Origin: Calliopum simillimum | Taxonomy: Eukaryota > Arthropoda > Insecta > Diptera > Lauxaniidae | Length of the DNA: 64,000 nt | NCBI GenBank assembly: GCA_951812925.1 | Contig: OX638370.1 | Span: 122,526,897 to 122,590,896 of the forward strand | Direction of reading: 5' to 3' | In this document: piece after piece, positions 33,979-45,897 of the stretch | Layout: each line of letters opens with the position of its first letter | How positions within the stretch are numbered: the first letter of the stretch is position 1 | Translations under genes and position numbers: made by a program | The notes under the pieces: model-generated | The model's input: the letters and a program-made list of their open reading frames with translations, nothing else | Database searches by the model: none | Told to the model about the DNA's origin: nothing

Positions 33979-36180
33979 TTATGTATGTATGTATTCTCCT
34001 TTAACTCCTAGGAGGAGCTTAGGGCCAATATGAAATCTCTCCATTTGTCACGATCCCTTGCGATGACTTTAATCTCTTGCCACGACTTTCACGATTCTTG
34101 GATTTCCTTTTCCAGCGACCTCTTCCAGTTGGTTTTGGGTCTACCACGTCCTCTACTGCCTTGTGAATTCCACTCAAGAGCCTGGCGACAAACTTCGCTG
34201 TGTGGTTTCGGAGAGTGTGACCAATCCATCTCTATTTGCGCAGCTTGACCTCGATTGCTATAGCCCTCTGATTGCATTTTTGATGTAGCTCGGCATTTGA
34301 TATAGTGCGAGGCCACCAAACCTTTAGTATACGCCTTAAGCATTTGTTGACGAATACTTGCAGCTTGTTCGTTAGTTGTTCAGTAACAAGCCACGTTTCG
34401 CACCCATATAACAAAACCGATTTCACATTCAAATCAAAAATGCGCACTCTCGTTTTGGTGGATATAACGGATGAAGACCATATTTTGTTCAGTTGAGCAA
34501 ACGCGCCTTTTGCTTTTGCTATTCTTGAGTTGATATCCTCTTTTGCTCCACCATCCATGGAGATAATGCTGCCTAAATACGTGAAGCTATCGACGTTTCT
34601 GATTTCATCACTGCCAGCTTTAAACGTGATGTCATTGCTTGCGTTTAGCTTCATGCTTTAAGTCTTGGATACGTTGATTTTTAGGCCGGCCTTTTGTGAT
34701 TCCAAGACAAGGTCTTCAATTTTGCTTTGCATATCTGAATGTTTGGACGATAAGAGGCAGATGTCGTCAGCGTAGTCAAGATCTTCCAGATATTCGGTAA
34801 AGTTCCATTGGATACCCCTTTTGGCCTTATTAAGAGCTTTATCTAGGATATCATCAAGAACGATAAGGAAGAGTGATGGTGATAGTAAACACCCCTGCCG
34901 TACGCCTGAATTAGTGGTGAATGTCGGTGACAACAACCCAATGTGTAACACACTGCATTTAAAGCCTTCATAAGTTTATGGCCTTTGCAGCAAAACCTCT
35001 TCGTTGCAGTGAAACCCAGATGTTTTCTAGGGAGACACTGTCGAAGGCAGTGCTATAGTCTACGAAGACAAGTTGAAGTGCAGCACGCCACTCGTATGAT
35101 TGTTCGACAATTATTCTGAGAGTGTTGATTTGATCCACGCATGATCGGTTTCGCCGGAATCCTGCTTGCTGCTTTCGAATGGCCGAATCAAGTTTTTTGT
35201 TTACCCTGTTCAGAAGCACTTTCTTCAATACTTTTGACGGTACTGAGAGCAAGGTAATGCCTCTATAGTTTCGGCACTCGCTTAGGTCACCTTTTTTCGG
35301 TAGTTTGTCTAGCATGCTATGTAGCCAATCTTCTGGCAAACGCTCTTTGCTCCAGATTTTGGTGAGCAGAGGATGGAGAATTTTAGCTGATGTTATGGGG
35401 CATGCCTTTAGCAGTTCAGCTGTTATTTGATCTATACCGGCGGCCTTGTTGTTTTTCATGCTTTGGATAGCTTTCACTATGTCATCGATTGTAGGCGGTG
35501 GTGTTTGCATTCGACTACTACTGCGAGTCACTGCGACAGTTGTAGTTGGTGATTCTGGTTGTGGGAATGTGGTAGACATGGGATTTAGTATATCACAAAA
35601 ATACTCTTTCCATCTCTTTAGTTGTTCGTCCGCGGATGTTAAGAGATTTCCATTTTTGTCTTTGATAGGGCGGCTCTGTTGGAGTTTTCTGCCAAATAAT
35701 CTGCGGGTGATACCGTAAAGCTGCCTGAGATTTTGAGCATTTGCAGCGCTTTCGGCTTCACTCGCGAGGTCGTTATACATTCTTCTTTTGTCTTGTCTGC
35801 ACGATCGCCTGACTTCTTTACTGAGAGAGTTAAAGACCTTTTCGGCGACGTTCTTTTGCGCTCTAGTTTTAGCGTCGTCTCTCAGTTTTTTCGCGCTTCT
35901 TCTTTTTTCAACAAGACCCCACGTTTCCTCGCTCATCCAGTGCTTCTTGTTCGAGGGTCGAAACTCAAGTATTTTTTCACTGGAGTTTAAGAAGGCCGTC
36001 TTAACTGCCCTCCATGATGTTTCAATACTTCCACCACAATCGAACGGAGCTGTTTTAAGTTCTTCTACGAAAGATCTGCGTATCTCGTCGTTCTTAAGCT
36101 TAACACGTCGAATTTTTTGCTACAGATTGTTCGCTGGGACGTTTGTACATAGTGTACTTAAAATGACCTATAGTTAAATT
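33979..36180 (-). mobile_element. RTE-clade LINE, 5' truncated and mutated
   Basis: Reverse-transcriptase coding sequence runs from about 36180 to 34020. It contains the motif A-like VFVDYSTAFDSV, motif B GVRQGCLLSPSLF and the catalytic LDYADDICLL, then YLGSIISMDGGAKEDINS and a C-terminal end close to GRGRPKTNWKRSLEKEIQES. This combination fits the RTE/BovB group, from family knowledge. Breaks: a frameshift near 34960, an in-frame TAA near 34656, a frameshift near 34300. The endonuclease half is missing, so this is a 5' truncated insertion. The 3' end near 33979 carries a short ATAC-type tail. It is not functional. Confidence 0.93.
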
Positions 36181-36556
36181 CATCGATTTAACACAAGAAT
36201 GCGTTATTTTTGTTTTTTCATGTACAGTAGATTAAAAAACTTCAAAAATCGATTAAAAAAAAATCTGACGTGCTGGAGAATAACGACGAGACACGGGTAT
36301 TTTTTTTAACGCCTACCTTAAGAATTTTTTGGATTTTCTCATGTGTTTTACAAAAAGTTTCAAATTATCGAACAGTTTATTACAAAATAAAGAAAAAAAT
36401 AGGCAAAAACGCATTTTAGTAATTTATCAATGAATTGTATACAACTTTTACATTTTTCCATCGTTTTTCGTATTTTATTTTCTTTACAAATATATAGACT
36501 ATGATATTAAGAAACAAAATGATTTAAAATTTTTTTTTTTCTTGTATAAATCTGCA

Positions 36557-37823
36557 TAGTGCAGGCAAATTAGGTATTCATTTCTAATTTTGTTGAACAT
36601 GCACCTATTTTGATCCGACAGGGCTCATTTTGTTCGTAATAAAATTTTAAACAAAACCAACACATTAGTTTTTTCCAGCCTTTCCCCAAAATTTCTTTAG
36701 TCCCCCGTGAACCTTCAAAATCGGAGAAATTCAATAAAACTGTTCTAAAATGCTTAAAAATGGAAAGTAATACTATTCACGGGGTTCTCTAGATTGCTGA
36801 ATCCAAATATGATGTTGCAAAATGAAAAAACTCAAAATAGCGACGGAAAACTGCGTACATACTCATTTTAAGCACCAAAAATGGGAAAAAATCGTTACAG
36901 GGGGTTTTAGCCTAGAAGTCTTGTTACATTGAATGAATTTATACGGTTGGTGTGGGATATTGTTTTTTATACTATAAAAAGTAAAGTTTAGCAAAAATTT
37001 TTTTGTGTTTTTGATTTGTTTATTATTTAAGCAATAACTACAATATAAAAAGTTGATACAACTCAACATTAAAAATATTTGTAACATTTTGCAAACCATT
37101 TTTTCTAAACTAATTTGAGGTCGCTGAACACGAAAAACGCATTCATTTTTTTTTCATTGCGGCCGTTCCCGAGTTATTCGTTAATTTATATTTTCGAGGT
37201 TATAGCTTCATATACATCAATATATTTCTATGACGCCAAGTTCGATCAATTTTATTTTTCCACGTCGACAAAGAGTGATTAATGGCGCTTCTAACAAGCA
37301 TACCAATAATTATGCTCCGAACAAAATTGACTGAGTTATAGCAGGAAAAAGTTTGAAATTTTAAAAATTTTTGAAATTTTTCACATCAACTTCAAATGAA
37401 ACATTTGGTTTTTGGCATATAATTTTTAAAATTATTATATTAGTATAAATTCATTCACTGTAGCGAAACTACTAGGCTAAAACCCCGAGGCAGTCCACTA
37501 TAACGATTTTTTCCCATTTTTTCAGGACGCCATTTTGAGTTTTTTCATTTTCCAACATCATATTTGGATTCAGCAATCTAGAGAATCCCGTGAATAGCAT
37601 AACTTTCCATTTTTAAGCATTTTAGAACAGTTTTATTGAATTTCTCCGATTTTGAAGGTTCACGGGGGACTAAAGAAATTTTGGGGAAAGGCTGGAAAAA
37701 ACTAATGTGTTGGTTTTGTTTAAAATTTTATTACGAACAAAATGAGCCCGGTCGGATCAAAATCGGTGCATGTTCAACAAAATTAGAAATGAATACCTGT
37801 TTTTACCTAATTTGCCTGCACTA
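36557..37823. mobile_element. Long hairpin element, 1.27 kb
   Basis: The outer 430-500 bases of each side are inverted copies (GTGCAGGCAAATTAG at the left, its reverse complement at the right; CCCGTGAACCTTCAAAATCG mirrored inside), around a centre near 37190. A TA sits at each end (36557-36558 and 37822-37823). No transposase. Confidence 0.82.
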
Positions 37824-38964
37824 GAAGTTGATTTTGATTTTTTCTTAATTTTTTCGAAAAAAAAAAATGTGTTTTTAGAAATCAATGTATTTCGCCGAAG
37901 CTGACAAGCCAATCAAAAAGTGATGTGAGTATTATTTGTAGATAATTTAATTACCTTTAATACGACATATACTACGTTTAAACACAAACATTGGTTCTTG
38001 AGATATTTGTATTTAAGTGGAACTATCTTGTTTTTTTGATCCAAAAACCGAAAATAACCGATATCTCAAAAACTACACGAAATGAAAAAAAAAAAAAAAT
38101 AATGCGATTTTCAGAATCAGCAGCACATTTTACATATAAAATGAATAATGGCATTCACTGGGAATTTTGGCTGTAAACTAGTGTAATCAGAGAATATGAA
38201 AAAATGGACTTATCCGCATTGGCTTCAGTGCGACTCATGTATCAAAAATATAAGTATAGTTAAAATTTATAGCGTTAATTTTGGGTATAAAATTTTATGC
38301 CTTAGACGCACTCAAAATTCCGAAAAATAATTTTACGCCAGGTCTCGTTTGCGTGAACATTATCTGATCCATTTTTTTTTGTTGTTTTGAACAGATAATG
38401 ATTTACATTAACTAGCTACCAACAAATCACGTGTCAAGTGTATTGTGTTTTTGAGTAAAAACAACAACATTACAAAAACAAGGCAAAATGCATAGGTAAA
38501 AAAACCAAAAAATTTTGTTGGTAGATTGGTTTTCGATACGTTTTACCCATAACCATATGGGATCTTCAGTCGAATTCACCAACAAACCAAGAACTCGACC
38601 AAGCATGCTTTATTAATTTTTTGCCTAGATTAGACGAGATTGCAGCATATGCAAAGTTCTAATTTTTTGTTTTTTCCCCTGTTATGCATCGCCCCGCTGT
38701 TTGTAAGTCGTTGATATTATACCTTTCTTGCAAAGCGCACATTTTTAATCCCAATCAGACGGCGACCCCTAAATACCAAATTTTATGCATTCGGTTTTAT
38801 CCGTTTGGTAAATAGACCAAAGCGCTAATTAAGACTCAACATACAAATCGGAAGATTAATTTTTAAGCATTTCAAGCCAATCTCATCTTTGAATTGGGAA
38901 ACATTTTAAGTAAAATGTAAAAAAAATACACTTCAACTTCATTTTCGATTTATGACTTAGAACG
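37824..38964. other. Spacer, nothing identified
   Basis: AT-rich DNA between the hairpin element and the 3' end of the last cuticle gene. No gene seen. Confidence 0.5.
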
Positions 38965-38970
38965 TTTATT
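38965..38970 (-). other. Polyadenylation signal of the 39007-39502 gene
   Basis: AATAAA on the minus strand 37 bases past the stop codon. Confidence 0.65.
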
Positions 38971-39006
38971 TACAAAAACACTTTTTCCCATACGAAAAAG
39001 AAAAAT

Positions 39007-39502
39007 TTACTGCTCTGGTGCTGGTGGATGAGCTGCAATGTATTCCAAAGCTCTCTGAATAGCTTCTGGAATTGGTGGTGATGTTGGCAATAAAGGATTG
39101 GCAGCATCGACATGATAACCATTCTCATCGGCGGTATATTGGATAGAGATGGGTTCACCTTCGGGGGAGGTGTACGAATATTGACCATTTACTATCCATG
39201 TGTCTTCGCCTTGTAGGTTTCCCTGTTGTTCAGCCTTAATGCCATTGCTAAGCTCATAAGCATATTTAAAGTCGTTGACATTAACTTGGGCATCATTACG
39301 GAGTACATCAGCTTCTTCGTTGCCATAAGCAAAAGCCAAGAGGCAGGCAAGAACGATCTATAAAGAAAAGTATGAGAATGTTAATCTTTTGTTAACCATG
39401 ATCGATATCTTCGTAGAATAGAATATTCCATATCCCAGTCCAAGTGTTTGGGTGGATGTATGAGGTTAATCCTTAAAACTGTGCACTTACAAAGATTTTC
39501 AT
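39007..39502 (-). CDS. RR-1 cuticle protein (paralogue 5)
   Basis: Exon 1 is 39491-39502 (MKIF, then GTAAGT); exon 2 is 39007-39357 (after TTATAG); 120 residues. It has a signal peptide (residues 1-16, ending AFAYG), NDFKYAYELSNGIKAEQQG, the chitin-binding consensus [21 protein letters not shown], and LPTSPPIPEAIQRALEYIA. The ending HPPAPEQ is like that of many insect RR-1 proteins. SNGIKAEQQG is nearer to the classical RR-1 SNGI motif than the DNTVKA of its paralogues. It is the last host gene I can support toward the right edge. Confidence 0.96.
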
Positions 39503-39536
39503 TTTAAAATGTTTTTGCTTTGATGTATAGTAAACT

Positions 39537-39573
39537 ACTGATGTTTTCAGTTACGAGCACTATGGGTTTTATA
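39537..39573 (-). promoter_or_regulatory. TATA box and TCAGT initiator of the 39007-39502 gene
   Basis: TATAAAA (minus strand, 39567-39573) and TCAGT at 39537-39541; from the first T of the TATA box to the initiator A is 34 bases. Confidence 0.8.
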
Positions 39574-40629
39574 CAAACATCCAACTTCCAAAATTTTTAT
39601 TTATTATTTCCGTCGTTTATTTGCATAGATGCTGCGAAATCAGGCGGTATCACCAAAAAAATCATATAATTTTAGACGACCTCCTAACAAATTCTTGTTT
39701 AATTTATTATCTTATTAATTTGTTTTTTGTTTATATATTTTAAATCCCTCATCATTATTTATTTGTAAATTAAAATATGAAGTTGATGTTTCCATTAGTT
39801 TGCAGTTATGTTTGTCTTATTTTGTTTGTTTTACTGTTTTATTTGTAAGACAACACAATCAATCCACACTTTTTCATACCAAAATACCGCACAATTTCGT
39901 GATAAATTTGATTTGTGTGAAGATGCGAATTGGATTCGATATGACTTGCATGTTTTCATACCAAATGAAATCAGTGGGTTGCACGTGAGTTGGCCATTTA
40001 TATTTTGGTTTGGTCAATAAGCCTTAGGCAGAGGGTTTGACAAGATCATGACACAGTGAAATGCATTTCAATTCAAAGAAAGTGAACATAATGGGCGTAA
40101 TGTACAATAACAGAGCCCCCAGGATATTCAAAACAGAATTGCGCATAAAACTGATAATATTGTAATTTCTAATAAAATTTTTAACTATATAACAAGTGAA
40201 TTTAACATGGATTATGTACAAAGAATAACAAATCGATTGCAACAAATATGGAATAATTTATTGTACAAAATTTATTGAATAAAACCGCTGCCCAAAAACA
40301 ATTCTTTTTCATACTGTGGCTACGTTTGTCATCCTTTGCAATGATTTTGATTTTGGCTCCACTTTATTTTTGGACTTTTCCAATATTTTTAATCCATTTT
40401 AATTTAATTTTTACCACAGAAGAAAGCAACACTCTTTGAAATTCATTTAAATAAGTGATAACAACTGTTTTGATAACTTAAAAGTCTTTATAGATTAACA
40501 ATAAATGTGAAAAGGGACATTATCTTCACAAAATCCAAAATCATTTTTTTTTCTGCATTTCTGAAAAAACATATACTTTTGAATAAAATGATACCTCGAT
40601 CACATAAAAATTCCCAAAGTTTATAGAGT
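39574..40629. other. Upstream flank, nothing identified
   Basis: About 1 kb of AT-rich sequence with no gene or clear repeat. Confidence 0.5.
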
Positions 40630-40910
40630 TCCTTGGTTCAACTCACGCCCAGGCCAAAAATACAAAAAGTTTTCAAAACTTGCAATTTTTCAATTATAAT
40701 TAATTTAGTAAAATAAATATAATTATAATTACAACAAAAATAGTCTGATGAGTCTTTGTGGTGAAAGACGAAACATACTTATGTCACTATAGCCGTGTTT
40801 TTAATCCGTTCCTTGATTTGTCATAATTATGTGCTAGAAAAATGCATTGATAGATTTATATGTAAGTCGATCTTTGCAAATATATGACTAGAAGTTCAAT
40901 TAAAAAATCA
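40630..40910 (+). mobile_element. tRNA-derived SINE-like repeat, copy B (intact hammerhead)
   Basis: Starts with the 3' part of a tRNA-like head (TTGGTTCAACTCACGCC, B-box-like) and continues through a body matching the inverted copy at 9385-9731, ending near GAAGTTCAATTAAAAA. The 5' part of the tRNA-like head, including the A box, is missing, so this copy is 5' truncated or the head diverged. The middle of the body is a complete hammerhead ribozyme (40740-40790). Confidence 0.78.
40740..40790 (+). ncRNA. Hammerhead ribozyme, type I, complete
   Basis: All conserved parts are present in order. Stem I 5' strand ATAGT (40740-40744). Core CTGATGA (40745-40751). Stem II GTCTTT (40752-40757), loop GTGGTG, AAAGAC (40764-40769), six perfect pairs. 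Core GAA (40770-40772). Stem III ACAT (40773-40776), loop ACTT, ATGT (40781-40784), four perfect pairs with the required A15.1-U16.1. Cleavage nucleotide C (40785, a GUC triplet). Stem I 3' strand ACTAT (40786-40790), five perfect pairs. Predicted self-cleavage is after 40785. In type I, stem I is open to flanking sequence, as here. Hammerheads are known in schistosome SINE-like repeats, salamander and cricket satellites, Penelope-like elements and retrozymes. Activity is untested. Confidence 0.88.
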
Positions 40911-41578
40911 ATTTACAGAGTTACGTCATTTTGAAATCGTAAAATAAAAAACTTAAGTTTGTAGATATCGAAGTTGAATGTTTGCCAATGTTTTCTCAAA
41001 ATGGGTAGCGGTTTCATAAGACCGAAATGCTACCTTAAAGTAAAAAGTGATAAAATTTTGGCAGTGAAGATAAGGTTCCTTTTCCTGTGGACGGTCACAA
41101 TTTATGATGAATATTAATATTGCAATAATTAAATACATACAGTAAAAATAGCAAAATAAAGGAATAAAGATTTAAGAAAAACCTATAGAAAGAGGCATAG
41201 ACTTCAGATAAATGATGGAAGATTAATTGCTCAAACTTTTTACTATTTGACACTTGTAAATATAATGGGGTATAGAATTCCATAAACAAATAGTGCTAAA
41301 AAAAAAACTATCCGGAAGATCATAACATTCTTATGCATCTGCTAAATGCTGTTATATGGTCAAATCTTTTAAGGCCACACACATATCGGGCAACATTGTT
41401 GTAAGCAACTTGCAGCTTATGAAGCGAGTGAGAGTCAACCTTGGAATAAACACTGTGGATTGTGAGCAGAGAAAAACTTTAAAGCAAGCTCCATATGATC
41501 AATATTTTGTATACTGTCGAAGTCTTTCACTTAAATTTAGCTCAAAATGGTTGGAATCTCTCAATTTGGGCAAATAAT
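40911..41578. other. Spacer, nothing identified
   Basis: AT-rich, no gene or repeat recognised. Confidence 0.5.
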
Positions 41579-43436
41579 CATACATACCCAAGAGGAAAAA
41601 TTTCAAGCGCTTCTAACCCAAGCACTTTAAAAGCGCTCCCCCATAGAAATTTAGAAGCACTTACACAACGATTTTTTGTAAGGCTGAATTAAGTATAACA
41701 TGGGTTCGAACCCAGCTCGGGTGATTTTTTTTATTGTTTTTTATATTTTTTGCCTGATTTTTTTTGTTTTATTCAACATTTTTCTATTTCACCTTTCTAT
41801 TTTCCTTTCTCTTATTTATGTATTTACTTTTGTTTAATTGAATTGAAACTGATTACACAATGATTCTAAATAAGGCTGCAGTAAGCATTCGAATGTCAAA
41901 TTCTGTCTGGACAACATTTGCTTAATATACAAATTTAATACCTCTTTAACGTATCGGGTAATGTTGTAGCGGTCTAATGAGTTGGTAAATGTAAGTAAAA
42001 TTAATATGTTTCTATTTATCACTCGGACGCACAGTGCTGTCACTCCATACAACGGAACGGCATTTCCACAGTTTTAAGTCGATTTCAATAAGATTTGCCA
42101 TACTGATACATTTTTTTACGTTGTTTTCCGAAATGCAATTAATTTTCAAATGCAATGAATAGAAAAAAAGATATTCAAATAAATAAAACCACGAAAGTTA
42201 ACTGGAAAAAATGTTTGTGCATGCTTTTAGGCTGTAAAAAACCATATTAAAATTTTAATAGTTCAGTGTTTTTGACATATCGCCACTCTTAGGCCAAATT
42301 CACGAATGTGAAAATTATTGATTTTGAGAAAATGCTATTTTTAATTTTTTTAAACATGAAAATCATATGTAAATTTTGCTTTTTCGTGTTATAAACTTTG
42401 CATTTGCTACTAAACCACTTCAGATATAGCTTTCATATTTCTGGCATAAATTTATTAAACTATTTTGTACAAGAAAACCACATTAGTACAAAACTTAAAA
42501 ATTTGCACTTTCGTGAATCTGGCCTCAGAGTGACGATATAAAAGTATGCTGTAAAAAAATTCAAATTTAAAAAAATTCAAAAGCATTTGAAAAAAATTTT
42601 GTGGTGTAAATTTTATAAAATCATTGATTTTTACGTAAATACGGGTTATTCAGATAAATATTTAAAGTAAACGGGGAAAAACGGGGTTGTGAATTTTTCC
42701 TATCTTAAAATATGGAATCTTTACTATCTGTACTTTTTAGAACAATGCCCGCAAGTCCCGTCTTTTTTTTCCTGCTCTAAAGAAAATTAGCATTTTCTGG
42801 TTTTTAATATTTGAAAATTTTTTTTATATCTTTTGAAATAACTTTAATTTGGCTAAAAAAAATTGCATGCAAAAAATACTTAAAATAAATGGGTATGTAG
42901 GCTTTTGTATGCATTTTATTTTGTAACAATTGCTTTTGAGGTTTAGGAGCAGCAATTATTTGTAAAAAGTTTAGCGATTAGCAAATTTCCTTAAATGTTT
43001 TTTTTTTTCGAAAAAAAGTTCGAGTTTAACAAGCTGTAACACTTACAAATCACACTAGTTTTCAATAATTTTCAGGTGATTTCTTAATTGGACTATTTGC
43101 TGCAGAATGGCATAAAAAAAATTTTAAATTTGAACAAAAATTTTTTACTCAATTGCCTTCTATCGCCGCACTGTGGGACGGTCCGCGCTTCAAATCCTGG
43201 TGCTGCCAGTTTTTTTTTTTTTTTCAATTTTATTGAAAGAACGCTTACCGCCGTACTACAAATAAATCTTCAAAAGGCCTTTTGAAGCAAGGCTGCGGTA
43301 AACCTTAGAGAGCTTACATCCTCGGACATGCAATGTTAAAAAAAGAATAGTTCTTACGGAGCGGAAGCGCTTATTGGTGAAAAAGAAACACCTCAGAAGG
43401 GTTTTTGAAGCATTTCTTTTCCCCTTGGATATGTTT
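41579..43436. mobile_element. TIR element with tRNA-like promoter, copy B, interrupted
   Basis: 41579-42000 and 43160-43436 match successive halves of the element at 7261-7938, including TACCCAAGAGGAAAAA and the mirrored right end. A GGGTTCGAACCC segment near 41703, close to a polymerase III B box, is clearer here than in copy A. About 1.16 kb of foreign sequence splits the copy and contains a further palindromic element (42280-42536). Confidence 0.75.
42280..42536. mobile_element. Nested palindromic MITE
   Basis: Inverted ends of about 30 bases: TCGCCACTCTTAGGCC with AAATTCACGAA at the left, mirrored at the right with few differences. TA borders both ends. Sits inside the insertion that splits 41579-43436. 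Confidence 0.78.
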
Positions 43437-44251
43437 CACTAAAATTGTAAATTCTTTCGTAGTTGTGTATTCGGTAATTAAAAGTATTTAATTACCTCAT
43501 AAATCATTTTAGAATATTATTTTTTATGCATAATAAAAAATATTAAATTTTTTCTAATGTCACAAATTGCTGCTTCCTGCTTTTCGGCATTGCTTATAGT
43601 TTTTTTAATTTTACTCATCAGATAATATATTTTACAACTTAAAACATAATTTTAAGCTTTATTTATACTAAGCCAACAACAAAACTAGTTTGAGATTAAA
43701 ACAGACACGAGTATAACCTACTGCTTGAATGATCATTTCTTTAAATCTAAGCAAAAAAATAAAAAAATTCTTAAGGTATGATACCCTATAGTCTGCAGAC
43801 TTGTCTTTTTTTTTCAGGTTCAAGACAAAACTTCTACATCGTGCATGGTGACTACCTAGAGCTTTGGATACTCTGCAATATTTTTCCGATTCACGTTTCT
43901 ATCTAGCGATCGTTTTCACAATGTCTTCAGGCGACCGCGCTTCCAGCTACATTGAGGAAAGACTTCTGATGACGTATTTCCAAACCAAAAACAATTCACC
44001 AAAGTCAATAAATACTAAGGGACAGAAGTGGCTTTAGTCGGAGGGTGATATTACCAACTAGGCTCATGGCAAATGTCTTTTCGAAATCAAAAATATCTTT
44101 TCGAAATCAAAAATATCTTTTCCGTAATGTATTATCATATTTATGTATATTAAAATGTCGAGACTCAGACTTTAAAATGTTTTAAAAAAGAAATAAATCA
44201 CATAGGCATAGTAATTAATCAATACATAAATTAAATAAACAAACAATAAAA
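43437..44251. other. Spacer with a short tandem duplication
   Basis: No gene. At about 44083-44122 the unit TCTTTTCGAAATCAAAAATA is present twice in direct succession. Confidence 0.5.
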
Positions 44252-44371
44252 TTATAATGTTTTGACCTTATTTACACTAACAACGTCTTCTTCGTCTATA
44301 ACTCCATCTTCTTCTTCTCCTTGTATTGTTCGAATTCTTGTTTTACTATGTCGTAATCTTAAGTGTTTGTC
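44252..44371 (-). other. Possible isolated terminal coding exon or fragment
   Basis: A minus-strand open stretch of about 38 codons ends in TAA at 44252-44254 and reads HSKTRIRTIQGEEEDG, then VIDEEDVVSVNKVKTL. The acidic, non-repetitive composition is unlike the AT-rich shadows around it. I cannot assign it to a family, and no strong acceptor is visible (AAG at 44362 is possible). It could be the last exon of a gene beyond the window, a transposon scrap, or chance. Confidence 0.25.
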
Positions 44372-44736
44372 TTATGATTACAATTGTCAAACTTGTTTGT
44401 TTTAATTTTTTTGACAAAACTTGTTTTGACATTACTATTCATAAGATACGAATTCTGTACATATTTATGTATGAATGTACATTGAAGGTATTTTCGGAGT
44501 TTTTTGTTTCATCCAATACATAAGTATGTATGTGATATTATTTTGCATTAATTAAAGCAAATTTTTTGTAAACGGTCGGAAAAAATATTTAAAATTATTT
44601 AGATAATTAAAACTACCTTTCACGAAATAAGCCAGTACACAATTCCAAAGAATTGTATCTACCTTTACAAAAAATGTATCACCATCTCATTCCCTGGCTC
44701 ATTCGTTTATTTTGTGACAGTTCGATTTCAAACATA

Positions 44737-45095
44737 TCGCTCACTTACTTCTAGAACGGCACAAGTCAAAAATCTCGATTTTTCAGAAAATACGTTTAAA
44801 GTTTTCAATTGAAAAAGTTATTTTGTTCTCAAAACAGTGATCGTAAAAGATATAATTATAAAATTCTCACACAATATGAAGCTTGATATAGCAAATAATT
44901 CTGCATCATGAAATCAAAAATCGCATTTTTTGATTTTACAGAAAATACGTTTAAAAAATATTCTGTTCTCAAACGGTGATATAACTTGTAATATGAAATT
45001 TTTTCACAATATCCAGCATGATATAACGAATAATTCTGCTTCATTAACTCAAAATTTAAGTTTTTCAGCTGTGCCGTTCTTGAAGTAAATGAGCG
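44737..45095. mobile_element. TIR element with internal tandem duplication
   Basis: Outer inverted repeats carry GCTCACTTACTTCTAGAACG with GCACA at the left, mirrored at about 45066-45095. Inside, a unit of roughly 150 bases (with CAGAAAATACGTTTAAA and TAATTCTGC) is present twice, at about 44775-44920 and 44925-45060. No coding capacity. Confidence 0.7.
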
Positions 45096-45897
45096 AAACC
45101 ATTAGGGGAACTTCTGGGATTGTGGTATGCCTAATCGATTTTTAGAATTTGCATGCGAATTGTTGAATCAATTTCAGCCAAATTTTTTATGCTGATCAGT
45201 GAAGTATTGGCTACAGAATATATTTCAATAAAATGTGTGCAATTTCACTGAAAAAAGTTTTAGAGCAAACCGTCATTGGCGCTAGTGAAGTCAACAAAAC
45301 ATACATGATGGCTCGTTTGCCATTCGGGTATTTAAGTGCACTACTCATTACCTTAGATGAAACATGCATTAAATTATTGGTGATTAAGTTAGTTTAAACT
45401 TTCAAGATCTTTAAGAGGAGCAGTAATTTTTTAAGCGAATGTGGCAAATCTGTTTTTATTATGATTTTAAAAATAAAAATTGTTTATTTAGAACAATGAT
45501 AAAAAAAGTATTGATTAAAACTATTTTGGAAAAAATTTAAAAATTTTTGAGAAAAAAATCGGAACTTCATACCAAAAAAAGGAATCAAAAGTAAGAAAAG
45601 TAAGCTTTAATTTTTTTGTGTGTAGTTATTATCATTTTTGTAACTTTTTGTATGGAAACCTATGTATTAAAATAAATTTAGAAAGCAACTTCAATAGTAG
45701 CTCCCGGCCATCCAAATTTTAAGCTAGGGGTACCAAATTTTGACACAAAATGAAGCCTAATGTGCAGATTTAGAAAAATACTGTCCCGTAAAAAGTTGGT
45801 GACTTGAGTTACCAACTTATACGTTGGATGTATCGATATGTTTGTTCAAAATGAATTTAATAATACAAAGCAAAACTCAAAAAATTTTAAACATAAT
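45096..45897. other. Spacer with a 45 bp scrap shared with 63677-63722
   Basis: Near 45795-45840, GTTACCAACTTATACGTTGG and the adjoining GATGTATCGAT match the interior of the element at 63400-63877 in inverted orientation. Otherwise nothing identified. Confidence 0.5.

Noticed and set aside
35446..36177. Three overlapping plus-strand frames of 85-129 codons
   Set aside because: Antisense shadows of the RTE reverse transcriptase.
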